Of a stretch of DNA of 64,000 nucleotides, positions 1 to 11,800 are shown in pieces. The notes under the pieces were generated by a model. The model saw only the letters and a program-made list of their open reading frames with translations, did not search any database and was not told where the DNA came from. Position numbers and translations under genes: made by a program. The stretch spans positions 53,368-117,367 of the forward strand of contig MU405339.1 of assembly GCA_022836615.1 (NCBI GenBank), in the 5' to 3' direction. This DNA comes from Annulohypoxylon bovei var. microspora (Eukaryota; Ascomycota; Sordariomycetes; Xylariales; Hypoxylaceae). Each line of letters starts with the position of its first letter. Position 1 is the first letter of the stretch.

Positions 1-920
1 AAACCAAGAAATCATGTGCTTTTTACGGAGGGTTGATTAGTTGGTAATATATGATGTATCATTACAGCCTTAGGGATGTAACTTGAAGCAGGCTGCGGTT
101 GGTTAGGTATAACACATCACATATGTTCCATATTAAAAATTACGCACTCCATTACCTCAACCGGCCAGCCCTACGTGGTACAGTACCTATATGTACCTTC
201 ATAGGTCCTAATTAAGGGGGTGGGGTTAGCGCTTATTATGGGTTCTAAGTTATTTTTACGTGCACACGAGAGGCCATATCAATACCCTGCAGCCCCTGTA
301 GCCCTATGGACAATTGCCGTGCCTACATGTAGGCAGGTATGGGTGCTAGGGGGTAGGTACTTAACTAGAGCCGCATCACATAACCAACTAGATTCCTAGT
401 CATTGAGGGGTGATGATAAGTGCCTAGATTCCTGTGATAATTCGATACTACCCTACCTTAAGAGTAGGCTAAGCTTATGTGCTGCAGCAGTGCAGCTACC
501 ATGGTAAGCCCGCCAATTCAAAATGCAAGTCTAGGCATAGCGGCTGGATTGTGGTACCGGTATTAGGTATTCAGTAATATCGTCTCGGACAAGTGTTGGA
601 GGGCTTTTCTTTTCCTTTGAGCGTGCCATGGCGTCTACGTAAGCACACCCTTTGCTGTACCGCAGATCGAATATGTAGGTTGGTAGCAGGATCCATGTCG
701 ACTTTACAGCTCGGATGAAGATTTTTAGGATAGTTGGTGATGCTCACTAATAGGTCCAGTATTCTGGCTTGTTACCTAATCTATAATCGACTAACCAGTC
801 ACCTCATATTCATCGCTTTCCTAGAGTAGCGGATACGCACTTGATTCTCCCCAATCCAAAAAGAATTTCAAAAAAATCTATTGTCGTTTCGGATGTTTTG
901 ATCAATTTCTAAGACCCAAG
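1..920. other. Intergenic, no gene seen
   Basis: No reading frame of note, no RNA gene and no repeat was recognised. The last 150 bases should hold the promoter and 5' leader of the rhodopsin-like gene that starts at 921. An A-rich stretch lies at about 858-880. Confidence 0.5.
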
Positions 921-2354
921 ATGTCTGCAATGTCTACCGAGTTGCCCCCGGGATACGAAGAAGCAAACCGAGCCCCAAGCTTGCGAGCCTTCTTCATCGT
1001 TATGACAGTGATGGCGGTGTTCTCGATATCAATGCGATTCTGGTCACGCGGCCTAACTCCTAAGCAAACAAGACAGCAACATCGGTTTTGGCTGGATGAT
1101 TGGTTTGCATTGGCGGCCGTGGTAAGATTCCCTTCAGTTATATTCTCGCTATTACCTCCCGCATAAACTATACACTTTCTAATATAATGTTAGCCATGGA
1201 TTTTGGCGCAACTTTCGGTCTCGTTTGTCGCACTTGGAGAAGGGTTTGGTCGACACGCCGCCGTGTTAGATATTCCAGATCTACTTCATGTGGCCAAGAA
1301 CATTTTCGTCATATACTTTCTCTACGATGCCGGTTTATTTCTCACTAAAGAATCTGCGTTATTATTTCTTAGGCGTATATTTCCCGCCCATGCTAGTCCA
1401 GCCTGGTTCAACAGGAGTCTTTGGATTGGTCACGTCTTGAACGTTGCTTGGATTATAGGGATTTTTTTCGGTACTCTTTTCATGTGCAATCCTATCGAGA
1501 AGAATTGGAACACATCTGTACCAGGCTATTGCGGTTCAACAAGCGGTCTATTTATTGGGAGCGCTGTCCCTAGTGTTTTCATAGACTTATTCATCCTGCT
1601 CTTGCCCGTGCCAAGAATCCTGAGCCTACAAATGAACTCCGCGCGGAAATTCGGAGTCATCATCGTTTTCGTGTTAGGATACTGGTGAGAACATTTCCAC
1701 TTCTCTAGTTTAGAGAATTTTCGAAAGTCAATGACTTACTAATTTCTAGTGTCGTTATCGTATCCTTGGGGCGCCTAGTCACTGTACTCAAGTCCATTGA
1801 TGCATTAAATACAGACATTACATGTAAGTTTTCTAGTCGTAACTATTGTTTTATACATACTAGGGAACCGATGAGTTCCTACTAACACTTACGCAGATGC
1901 TGGCGTACCGGTTGTTTACTGGGTGACTGCAGAACCTGCGATTTCCTTGTTAGGAGTCTGTCTACCTGCTATGCTGCCACTTGGCAATCACCTGGCGAAG
2001 AATTACTTTACACCAATTGCAAGTAAGATTTCTGTGGTTTTAAGCTCCCGCAGAAGCGATGATAGCCGTCTGGGTAGCGTGAGCGGAAATTTCGAAGGTG
2101 TCGCGGTAGAGTATAACAGCAAATCGCGTGGAACAAAGAATTCCCCTCCTTCAATCGACACCACCCACGTGGATGCGCCTTATGACATGCAGAGTCTCAA
2201 TTCTACTAGTAGCCGGCGTTCGATATTGCGAGTTTCTCCTTATCAAGATCAATACAAAGCGCATGTACAAGGGGGGGAGGATCAGGCTTCGGGGAATCTC
2301 TATGGCGTGCCCAATCATGGTATTCGGGTAGATAGCGACGTTCATGTTAACTGA
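921..2354 (+). CDS. Rhodopsin-like (SAT4/PTH11-type) integral membrane protein
   Basis: Four exons: 921-1121, 1194-1684, 1750-1823, 1897-2354. They join in frame to 407 aa. The product looks like the fungal 'rhodopsin domain' family, multi-pass plasma-membrane proteins related to PTH11-like receptors. Seen in the sequence: a hydrophobic first helix near residues 25-42; an Asp-Asp-Trp motif (DDWFALAAV) running into helix 2; a long middle block of hydrophobic helices; a GLVC-free but typical CNP(I/V)xxxW loop (CNPIEKNW); and YWVTAEPAISLLGVCLPAM near the last helix, the hallmark of this family. The tail after about residue 290 is Ser/Asn-rich and probably cytoplasmic. Introns are 72, 65 and 73 bp with standard GT-AG ends. 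ATG 921 is the first Met; a second Met lies three codons on. Ligand and role are unknown. Confidence 0.88.
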
Positions 2355-2999
2355 GTTAATTTGCACGGATAAAATTTGTGTAGCAAAGCTATCTCTCCCT
2401 ATTTCTCGAAAGGACATGCAGATGCTCTAGCTAGAGCTAGGTAGGTAGGTACCTAGTTAGGTATATTGTGTGTGAGGAGGTTTTCTGTCAGGGGTTTCTA
2501 CTAAGAAGCCTCTACTTATCTACCTACCTGCCTAGTAATACCCGAGTTTAACGAGGGTAATTGAACGGGTACAGCTTTGGTGTGTTTTTTTTTTTCTCCA
2601 TGGTCCATCCTTATCAAAAATCTCCTATCGCGGTAATCCCGTATCTCCGGCGCTAAAAAGTGTGTAAACCCCGTTATCCCCAGAGAGGCCGTTAAGTCCA
2701 CGACGGTTGATTGGGTGCATCGTCTCGCGGGTGGGTCAATCCCAGACGTTTTAACCAATCAAACAACAGACTTCAACTTTCGAGGTGGTCCGTTCGCGAG
2801 AGGGTGGTTTTCGACAAGATTCAGTTTTTCAGAAACGAAAAGCTTGTCAAAAGCTGGTTCTCGCGCACGGACCAGATGGGTGGCAGCCCTGACGAATTGA
2901 TTACCTAAGGCGCTTACCTAATTGACTCCTTTCAGTTCAGTTGGCCCTGATCTTCAACACAGCTTATATAAGTAAAAAAAGACCCCTGATCTGAGAAGG
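2355..2999. other. Intergenic, no gene seen
   Basis: This holds the 3' flank of the rhodopsin-like gene and a short TAGG/CCTA microsatellite at about 2440-2462. Small open frames on both strands have no recognisable motifs and look like chance. Confidence 0.5.
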
Positions 3000-3605
3000 T
3001 GGCCGAGGCGTTAGAAAGGTAGCTACGGGTGGCCACGGGTGGCTGAACGGGTGGCAAGACGGGTGGTTCGTCGGGGGGTGGTTCAACGGGAGGCTTAAGG
3101 GGTGGCTAGACGGGAGGCTCAACGAGTAGCTAGGCCGGGGGTTCAACAGGGGATACACGGGTGGTTAGACGGGTGGCTAGACGGGTGTGTTGTTTAACGG
3201 GTGGCTAAACGGGTGGCTCAACAGGCGGCTAAACGGGTGGCTTCACGGGTGGCTTAAGGGGTGGTATAAGGGGTGGTATAAGGGGTGGCTACGGGTGGCT
3301 ATGGGTGGTTCAACGGGTGGTTGAAAGGGTGGTTCAACGGGGGGCGGCACGGGTGGCTCCACGGGGTTCAACGGGTGGTTTATCGGGGGGTGGTTTAACG
3401 GGGGCTAGACCGGGGGTTAGACCGGTGGTTTGAAGGGTGGCTAAACGGGAGGCCCGGCGGGTGGCTTAGGGGTTCGATAAGGGGTGGCTTACGGGGTGGT
3501 TACGGGTGGTTCAACGGGCGGTTAGACAGGTGGCAGCACGGGTGGCTAAAGGAGAGGCGTAAAGGGGGGGCTTAAAGGGTGGCTAAACGGGTGCGCGAAC
3601 CGTGG
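3000..3605 (+). repeat. G-rich minisatellite, degenerate unit of about 11-13 bp
   Basis: About 600 bp are built from imperfect copies of a short unit like ACGGGTGGCTAA. Runs of three or more G recur on the plus strand about every dozen bases. Copies vary by point changes and by one or two bases in length, so this is an old variable-number array and not a uniform satellite. The strand asymmetry makes G-quadruplex or R-loop formation plausible, which is an inference. No protein function is likely; the Pro/Ser-rich minus-strand frame here is a by-product of the repeat. Confidence 0.85.
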
Positions 3606-3643
3606 TGGTGCGTGGTTTCGTCGGATAAAAAAAGAAATAAAAA

Positions 3644-3716
3644 CGGGAGACCGGGGAATCGAACCATCGACTTCCGGCTAAACTCGGGATATTGTGCCAC
3701 CCGAACGGGTGGCCTC
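3644..3716 (-). ncRNA. Degenerate tRNA-like element (tRNA pseudogene or SINE relic)
   Basis: Read on the minus strand, this has a perfect Pol III B-box-like core (GGTTCGATTCC). About 32 bases upstream is an A-box-like TGGCACAAT. It begins with a strong 8 bp hairpin (GCCACCCG/CGGGTGGC) and ends in GGTCTCCC. A full cloverleaf cannot be drawn: the acceptor stem does not pair and no anticodon loop with T33 is convincing. It therefore looks like a tRNA-derived relic and not a working tRNA. Confidence 0.35.
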
Positions 3717-3823
3717 GCGTTATCAAGGATCAGCTACTACTAGGTATTAATCATCTAATAGTACTGCTACCAGGAAAACTCTTGCTATTATTTTCACTCC
3801 GCGACATACGAAATCAGCCAAGG

Positions 3824-4027
3824 TGTCAGATATCAGATGATTAAGGTGGGGAGATTGTGGCGATCATTGGGCCGGTTCATTCGTAAAAGATTAAGCCTTT
3901 AGTTATAACCATGTAATTGTAAGATATTACCTTTTTTAACTATAATAATAATAATTTAATTAATTAACCTTTTTATTATTAATTATAAATTATATATTTA
4001 ATAATTTATTTTTATTTTTATGTGATA
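3824..4027 (+). repeat. 5' LTR of the outer copia element
   Basis: 204 bp, starting TGTCAG. The first about 80 bases keep normal base composition. From about 3905 the sequence drops abruptly into A+T-rich DNA. It pairs with the right LTR base for base, with only transitions. Confidence 0.88.
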
Positions 4028-6488
4028 ATTAAAAGTTTTATATGTTATAAAACTTAAGTTATATTTAATTATTAAAATTATATAAAAGTATTACAAGAAT
4101 TACATAATTTATATAATTTTAATCACCTTTTTATTTAAAAAAGGTTTTTATTATAATAATGGTATTATTATTTAAAAAGGAAGTATTTTTTAACGATTTT
4201 AAAAATTAAAAATTTTAATTTAAAATATTTAAATTATTAATTATAACCAATTAATTATAATTTAATATTAATTTTAATAATTTAATTTAAAAAGTTAAAT
4301 TTATTAAATTTATCGTTATAAATTACTTTAAACGGGTTATACGTTTTAATGTATTAATTAACGGCACTTATAATTAATTAATTATTATTAATAAGTTAAA
4401 TTTAAATATTATGGATTTTTATGATTAATTTTTAATTATTTTTAAGATAATAATTATTAATAAATTTAATTATTAATTGGATTTATCGTTATATAAAAAA
4501 AAAATATAAAAGTTTAATTAATAAATTAATTAAATTTTAAAAATTAAAAAATAAGTTTAAAAAATTATTATTAAAAGATATATTTTATTTATTTACTTAA
4601 CCGAAAATAATTTAAACATTTGGTATAAAAATTTATAATTATATATAAATATAATTAATAATAAACTTAAAAATAAAATTAAATTAATTTATAAAACGGT
4701 GATAAAACTTTTAAATAAATTATTTAAAAATTAATTTATTTAAATATAATAATAAAAGGTTATAATGGTTCGAATTATTATTAAATAATTCTTAATAATT
4801 TAATAATTTAAAAATTAATTTAAAAAATTAAATAATATTTTATAAGGTGCGATTTTTAATTAAATCGATGCGTATCACATAATTAATTAAAAGAAAATTT
4901 AATTTAAAAATCTTAATTATAAATTTATAATAAACGATTTACGAAAACATATTAAATATAAAAAAAAACTTTTAAAATTAAAATTACAAATTAATAAAAA
5001 AGCGTTTAATTTTATATTTATTAATTAAAAAGTTAACGTTAATAATAATATTAACGATGCGGTTAATAAACTTAATAAATTATTTATTAAATTATGTAAA
5101 ATATTTATTAAAAAAGTATTAATTAAATGTAAACGGCTTAAATTAATTAATATTACATTAAAATATTATATTATTTATTTCGGTTATTACGATTTAAGGA
5201 ATTATTATTATATATTTTTTAATAAAAAGCCTTTTAATTAATAAAAATATTATTATAAAAAATAAATTATTTTAATATATTTAAAAGATTTTAAATTAAT
5301 TATTAAAATTAAAATTATTAAAGTTTTTAATAAATTATTTTACTTTAATAAAGTAATTAATTAATTAAATTAATAAATAAAAAGTTATTTATTAACGTTT
5401 TTAATATTAAATTTTAATGCGGTTTTTATAATAAGCTTTTATTCATTGAAAAATTTAATTATATTAAATTTTAAAATTATAATTTACGTTTTTAATTAAT
5501 TATTTTAATTTATAAGCTTTAAAATAATCCTTAAAAAAGATTTTTTATTTATTAAAAACTATTAAATCTTTATATTAAAATACGGAAACGTCGATATTTT
5601 AATATAAATTCTTTAAGGATTTTAAGTAATAAAGTTATTTAAAATAATTTATTATAAAAGTTTTACCATAAATTTAATGTTTTTTTAAATGTTTTATTAT
5701 TTAAGTTATTAATGGGATAATTATATAAAGGTTATTTATTTATATAAAGTTAATGGATTAATTATTAATTAATTAATTAATTAATACGATTAATTTATAT
5801 TAAAAAATATCCTTTATAATGTTAATAAAGTGGTTTTTTATATTAAAGGTAAATAATTTTATAATTAAATTATTCGATTTATTAAAATAAAAATAACTTT
5901 CCAATGGTATTATAAGTTAAAGTACCTTAAATTATAAGTTTTTAAACACTTTATTAATAATTTAATAAAGGTTAAAATAAAGGGATTTATTATTATTAAA
6001 TGTAATGTGTGTGGTATAAATAAAATAAAACGATAAATTAAATAAAAAAAATGTTAATTAAAAAAAGGTTTAAAGTTTCGATTAATTATTAATTTTTATA
6101 ATATTATTAATATTAACGACGGCGTTATTAATATAATATTAATAATTAATTATTAAATAAAGTTTATTTTTAATTTTTATTTAAAAAATTATATAATAAA
6201 TATAATTATTAAATATTTAAATCACTTACAAGGTATAATAATTAATATAAAGTTATATTAATTTTAAATATAAAAATATAATAATGAAATTATAATGTAT
6301 TAATTTAAGGTGGTTAATTAAATAATAAATTATAACGTTAAATTAAAGCTTTCGGCCTTTTATACGTAAATTTAAAATAAAAGCGCCGAACGTTTAAAAG
6401 GTATAATTAAAATAAAAGCGTTAATAATAAAAATAAAAATTAAACTTTTTATCCACTTATAAATAAAAATCTTTAAAATAATTATATA
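4028..6488 (+). pseudogene. RIP-degraded 5' interior (Gag region) of the outer copia element
   Basis: Very A+T-rich DNA between the left LTR and the young copia insertion. By position it should be the leader and Gag/protease region. A Cys-x2-Cys-Gly pattern near 6001-6012 could be a relic of a Gag zinc knuckle, but it is too short to prove. All frames are full of stops. Surviving C and G are mostly in CpG or CC/GG steps. Confidence 0.6.
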
Positions 6489-6725
6489 TGTTAGCAAACT
6501 AAGAGCTTTATCCGTGCTTTGTCACGTGCTTTGTCACGTGCAGTTTGTAGACAAAGCACAGTGATTGGATAAAGAGATGAAAGGATCTTTGTTACTGAAA
6601 GCGGCTAGTATGGAAGCATTTGGAACTTACTTGTACGGGTATAAGTTCAGCTTATTTTTGGTAACTTAGCTACGACTTTAGTAATACACACTGATCATCA
6701 ATCTATTTACGTGAAAAGTCCTTCA
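6489..6725 (+). repeat. 5' LTR of the young copia element, with paired E-boxes in an inverted repeat
   Basis: 237 bp. Near its start, a 10 bp perfect inverted repeat (GTGCTTTGTC at 6514-6523 area, GACAAAGCAC at 6550-6559) encloses two CACGTG hexamers (6523-6528 and 6535-6540), themselves part of a 12 bp tandem duplication. CACGTG is the classic bHLH (E-box) site, so this may be the U3 promoter/enhancer. Confidence 0.93.
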
Positions 6726-6735
6726 TGGTAGCACC
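6726..6735 (+). other. Primer-binding site of the young copia element
   Basis: TGGTAGCACC starts immediately after the LTR. It is one base off the complement of a yeast-type initiator-Met tRNA 3' end (TGGTAGCGCC). Initiator tRNA priming is usual for copia elements. Which host tRNA is used cannot be settled here. Confidence 0.6.
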
Positions 6736-6805
6736 TCTCTCCGTTATTGAACGAATAGATTGACGTATTTAACAGAAAGCTCATTAGAACGGAGGACTTA
6801 CAGCT

Positions 6806-8833
6806 TTGACTATGGATAAAAGTCAAACAGGGGGCGGCGAAGTTTCGGCCGCCAAGGCACAGTTAAGTTTAGGGAAGATACAGGACACGATGAAACTGTT
6901 ACTTCAAGAACGCGAAACGATGAAAGAAGAGGCGATGCAAGCAGACGAGCGTCACCAGAACGACATGAGGCTCCTTGGTGAGGAAATGAGAACCATGATG
7001 ACTATGCTCGTTGAATTGAAGACAGGTGGAGCAGCAAACGATTCGACTGCGAACCCCAACGATCCAGGTGAGTCCAGTATGGACCCTCATATCAACATTA
7101 GAATCGGTCGAGGATCACACGAAGACCCAGACGACCTAGACCTGAACGATCCAGATGTCGAGATTGGATCACACCAATTCCACTACCAAGATGCCGAAGA
7201 ACGGGCTAGACTGCGTCGATTGAGGAAGGGCAAGGGAGTCTGGAGAGGCGCCAAGTCCGAGGAAAGGACCACAGCCCCCCCAGCCAACGATCCCTCAGAC
7301 CCTTCAGACTCAGACGATGGCCACAATAACCCACCAGAGGTTAAGGTCAAACGAGCATCTGGTGAAGATTGCGTGCTGAGGTGGAAGAAGTTTGACTTCA
7401 CCCTTGATAAGGAGAACCACTTGAAGGGTAAGGATAACTGGTTGGTGTATCATGACGCCTTGATGTTAGCCCTTGAGGAAATCGGGCTCAGTGATAACCT
7501 CATCCTCACCGACCTTGATGAATTACGTGTGGCAAAAGCCATCACGAAGACCTGTAAGCGTCAACCCCTTGACCTAGTCACTGGAATCCGGAATGGATCC
7601 AAGATGATCGGCATCTTCCAGAAGACGTTCTCAGCATCTGGAAAGATCTATCAACGAGAACTCTGGAAGGAGCTGAGCAGTATGAAGTACGATGGCAAGG
7701 ACCCGCTGACGTACACATCCAAGTGGCAACTGTTAGTTCGCCAGTGCAAGGATGCCGGGATGGTTGTTGACAATCAACAACAAGCGACAATGTTCTTCAC
7801 TGCCTGTGAAGACAAGGCAGCGGAATGGGTCAGATTCACCTCGAAGCTGATCAAGGCAACTGACATGTCGATCGACAACATAATCGACGATTTCATCAAT
7901 GAGTTCCAGGACAAGGTTGGTAAGAACACGAATCGTAATACCAACAACCACAACGCCAACGCCAACGCCAACAGCAACAGCCAAGGCAGATGGCGTGGCG
8001 GCCGCGGCAGGGGCCGTGGTGGCCGTGGTGGCCGAGGTGGTCGGCCAAGTGACCACAAACCCAAGTGGGATAGAGAACTGGGTCCCCTGTGCTTCAACTG
8101 TAACGAGTATGGCCATTTGGCGAAGGACTGCCCTAAGCCAAAGAAAGATCGTAACAGCAGCAACAGCCAGGGACAGTCGAATGCAGCAAGCCCAGACAAG
8201 AAGAGTGGTCATACGTTTGAACCAATGACCGTCACCTTCAGTGCAAGAGCAGACAACTGTAAGTTAACGCAGCTGATCCAAGCTTATGAAGATGAGATGG
8301 AGAAGCGCCGTACGGGATCATCATCACGAGACGATGATGATCACGTAATGGCCTCCACAGACACAGAGCCCACAGGCACTTGCTTGGTCACCCAAGCACA
8401 CTCGTCAGCCCTGGGCAAGAAGAATAACCTGTTGTTTGATACCGGATCAAACGTTCATATCACGAATAGCATGGATGACTTTGATCCAGCAACGATTGTA
8501 GATATCAAGAAGCACAACTTCAAGATAACCACTGGCGGTGGAACCGTCAAGGCTGATCTGATGGGCAAGGCCACGTTCAACCTCGTCAAGGGGGGCGACC
8601 AGTACACAGCTGTGGCACTCAACCATGTGCTGTACGTCGATACCTTCCCCATACGAATCATCTCAGGAGAGCTGTTTTGCCGCTATGGCGGCAAAATCGA
8701 CAATACAGCACTCCGGGAACCTGGCGGCCACGTGATAGCCACCCTAGATATCCAGAAGAGAGGCTTCTTGTTGTGGATACATGGTGAAGCCGAGCCAAGC
8801 GTGCAGGAGCCCTGGACCCCAAAGAACCAATAG
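6806..8833 (+). CDS. Gag-protease polyprotein of the young copia element
   Basis: 675 aa. The N-terminal about 70 residues are charged and probably coiled-coil. A Gag-like helical block follows (about residues 190-370), then an Arg/Gly-rich tract (about 390-415) that probably binds RNA. A CCHC zinc knuckle (CFNCNEYGHLAKDC, from residue 429) comes next. The aspartic protease active site is a DTGS motif at Asp545. The frame ends at TAG 8831-8833, and Pol continues in the same frame 15 bases later, so Gag-protease and Pol are separated by one stop codon. The start ATG 6806 has a second in-frame Met two codons later. Confidence 0.93.
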   Translation: MTMDKSQTGGGEVSAAKAQLSLGKIQDTMKLLLQERETMKEEAMQADERHQNDMRLLGEEMRTMMTMLVELKTGGAANDSTANPNDPGESSMDPHINIRIGRGSHEDPDDLDLNDPDVEIGSHQFHYQDAEERARLRRLRKGKGVWRGAKSEERTTAPPANDPSDPSDSDDGHNNPPEVKVKRASGEDCVLRWKKFDFTLDKENHLKGKDNWLVYHDALMLALEEIGLSDNLILTDLDELRVAKAITKTCKRQPLDLVTGIRNGSKMIGIFQKTFSASGKIYQRELWKELSSMKYDGKDPLTYTSKWQLLVRQCKDAGMVVDNQQQATMFFTACEDKAAEWVRFTSKLIKATDMSIDNIIDDFINEFQDKVGKNTNRNTNNHNANANANSNSQGRWRGGRGRGRGGRGGRGGRPSDHKPKWDRELGPLCFNCNEYGHLAKDCPKPKKDRNSSNSQGQSNAASPDKKSGHTFEPMTVTFSARADNCKLTQLIQAYEDEMEKRRTGSSSRDDDDHVMASTDTEPTGTCLVTQAHSSALGKKNNLLFDTGSNVHITNSMDDFDPATIVDIKKHNFKITTGGGTVKADLMGKATFNLVKGGDQYTAVALNHVLYVDTFPIRIISGELFCRYGGKIDNTALREPGGHVIATLDIQKRGFLLWIHGEAEPSVQEPWTPKNQ

Positions 8834-8848
8834 GACAACGCGCTGGGG

Positions 8849-11800
8849 ATGACTTTGGACGAGATACGAGATGCAAGGATGGTGTTTCAATCGAGAGCTG
8901 AAGGTGACAACTTCAGGCTCAACGAGGAAGCAATGAGAAAACTCATCCTGTGGCATCGACGTCTCTGTCACCCCAGCACAGAACGATTAGTATGGACGAT
9001 CCAACGGACGATTGGGATCGATTTGGAGCCTTCTGAAGTAGAGGCTCTACCTTGCCTTGCGTGTGATCAAGCAAAAGTGCAAAAGATCAGATCACACGAT
9101 GCTCAAGAGCGAGGCAAGTACGTTGGAGATATAATGTGGTGTGACCTTGGATCGTTGCAACCGGTCTCGATAGAAGGGCACAAGTATTTCTCCCTCATCG
9201 TCGAAGATGTGAGCCGATATCGACGTTTCGAGATGCACAAAAGCAAAAAGGATGTGCAAACAATCTTGGGGACTCATATCGAAGAGATCCAGCAGGCCCT
9301 CATTGCCCTCCCGCGCGATGAGGACGGTCAGTCGAAGAGGATCACGACGATGAGATTCGATGGTGGGCTGGAATTTAAGGCAGACGAGATTGAAGACGTC
9401 TGCAGGGATAACGGGATTAGAATAATCCTCTCCACGCCACAGAATCAGTATCAGAACGGTGTTCCTGAACGACACATTCGAATCGTGCAAGATGCAGCAC
9501 GAGCTACCACCATCCAGATGAAGATACCCTCTTGCTTTTGGCCGTGGATTATGCAGGGAACGACCTATGTGCTCAATCGAACAGGCACATCAACTGACGA
9601 TCAGATAACAGCGTCAGAGCGCTATTGGGAAGGCCTTCAACCCGGAAGAGGGCACAAACCTGACAATAGCAACCTGAGGATACTGGGAACGCGTTGTGTG
9701 GCTTTCATTGACGAAAACCAACGAGTTCGTGCGGAGAAACTCGAGGCCCGAGGAGCTAAGGCAGTGCTCATGGGCTTCGAGGGCCAGCACAACTACCTTG
9801 TATGGCTCGTCGAAGGCGGGCGGTTCCTGAAGACACCTCACGTTGTATTTCATGAAGATACTGGTGATCAGGAGGACACACCAGATCCACGAGATATTGT
9901 CAGGTCCCTTCCCCCCCATGTGCAGAAACGATTGCGCCATCGGACCGTTCCAAAGAGTTACATTCGCAACAAGGATCACAACGTTGTTGACGAAGATAAC
10001 ACAGACCAAGAAACAGGTCAGGTCAAGAGAAAACGGGGCAGACCACGCAAGGTCCGGCCCGAGACCTACATCAACGAAGCACCCTCGGATTGTGATGAGA
10101 TCATGATCGCAATCGACCAAGGAGGGGAATATGATCAGGTAGACGAAGAATTCGAAATCGCTGATCGGATCGACCGTGATGACAGATTCGCTGATCATCT
10201 CGTGCGATGGGAACTGTTCGTGGAACGAATAGTTCACCTCGCAGAAGAGAATCTGATCGATGACCAGTACCAGGAACAAGTCATGGTATTGTCAGGAGAA
10301 TTCGGTATATTCAACACAAGAACTGACAACGACCCCTCACTTCGTGAAGCGATGAACAGCGAAGATCGTGAGAATTGGACGAAAGCGATCATGAAGGAGA
10401 TCAGGGAGAACCTCGAACGTGGAACGTTCAAGTTCGTGTGGCGAGAAGATATCCATGGCAACCTTGTTGATACCAAATGGGTATTGAAGAAGAAATTCCT
10501 CTCGAGTGGTATGCTTGACAAGTTCAAGGCTCGTATCTGTGCAAGAGGATTCACACAGAGATACGGGATCGATTACAACGAGACGAAGGCCACGACTGCG
10601 AGATCTGCCTCATGGCGGATCTTGATGGCCTTGGCAGCCATCAGAGGATGGCACATGATCCAGATAGACTTCATCGCCGCGTACCTGAACGGCACGTTGA
10701 ACGAAGACCTATTCATGAAGCAATTCCCGTTGCTTGCGGAGTACTTCAGACTGTACACCAGTGAAGTAAGCAAGTATGACTACCACGAGGACAAGATCAT
10801 CCAGTTGATCAACCCGTTGTATGGACTCAAGCAGGCCGGAGCAGCTTGGCAACAGAAAGTCAAGATACTGTTGAAGAGTCGTGGATATGTACCGTTAACA
10901 TCTGACGATGCGGTGTATATCAACAGGGAACTGGGAATCATCATAGTCTCGTACGTGGACGACTTCATCCTGTTCGGAGCAAACAGAGAACAGCTCACGG
11001 AGGTCGCCACAAGCCTGAAGGAGGATGTGCCAGTTACTGATCTCGGAGACGCTGACCAGTTTCTGGGCGTACGGATCGTGAGATCAGATCCAACGGGAAG
11101 CGTGCGGATTGACCAGGAGATGTATGTCAAGAAGGCACTCCGTGAATCTGGTTTTGACGAGATACGGAAGCAACCCGTCGGAACCCCTATTGACCAAACT
11201 GGCCTGTCATCCGCAACGAGGAACCTTGATCAGGCAAGCAATCGTGATATTCACGAATTTGCTTCGCTGGTCGGGAAGTTTAACTTCCCAGCTTGTTTGA
11301 CCAGACCAGACCTCAGTTTTGCCACGTCTGTGTGGGCAAGATTCATGAGTAATCCTTCACAGGAACATCTGTCCGGAGTGAAGAGGATACCCAGATATCT
11401 AGCCAACGCACACAACCGATCCATCCGCTATCGAGCGTTAGATCAGGATCATCCCCATCGAGAGCATAACGAACTGGGATTGTTTGGAGCGGTCGATACG
11501 AATTTGGCCGGTGACATGGATTCTGGAAAGTCAACCACCGGAATCGTGTTTTTCATGGGCGGCGGCCCCGTTTTGTGGTCATCAAGACTGCAATCAGTCG
11601 TCAGCAAAGGGACTTCAGAAGCAGAGTTCACTGGATTGAGTGAGGCTGCCGGTGATGCAGCTTGGATACGTAAGTTTCTCCAGGAACTCGGGCAAATGCC
11701 ACCTGGGCCGATCTGCTTGTTGGAAGATAATACCGGAGCCATCAAATGGTCCGAAGAGACGGCTATCAACAAGAAGAATCGGCACATGCGAATACAGTAC

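Noticed and set aside
3000..3605. CRISPR-like array
   Set aside because: Units are 11-13 bp, variable, without unique spacers, and the genome is eukaryotic.
3644..3716. Functional tRNA gene
   Set aside because: B box and a weak A box are present, but the acceptor stem does not pair and no proper anticodon loop can be drawn.
7733..8228. Open frames of 109-159 aa on both strands inside the copia Gag gene
   Set aside because: They are shadows of the Arg/Gly-rich and neighbouring codons of Gag, and lack any motif.
9614..10279. 221-aa minus-strand frame inside the copia Pol gene
   Set aside because: It runs antisense to well-conserved Pol and has no recognisable domain.
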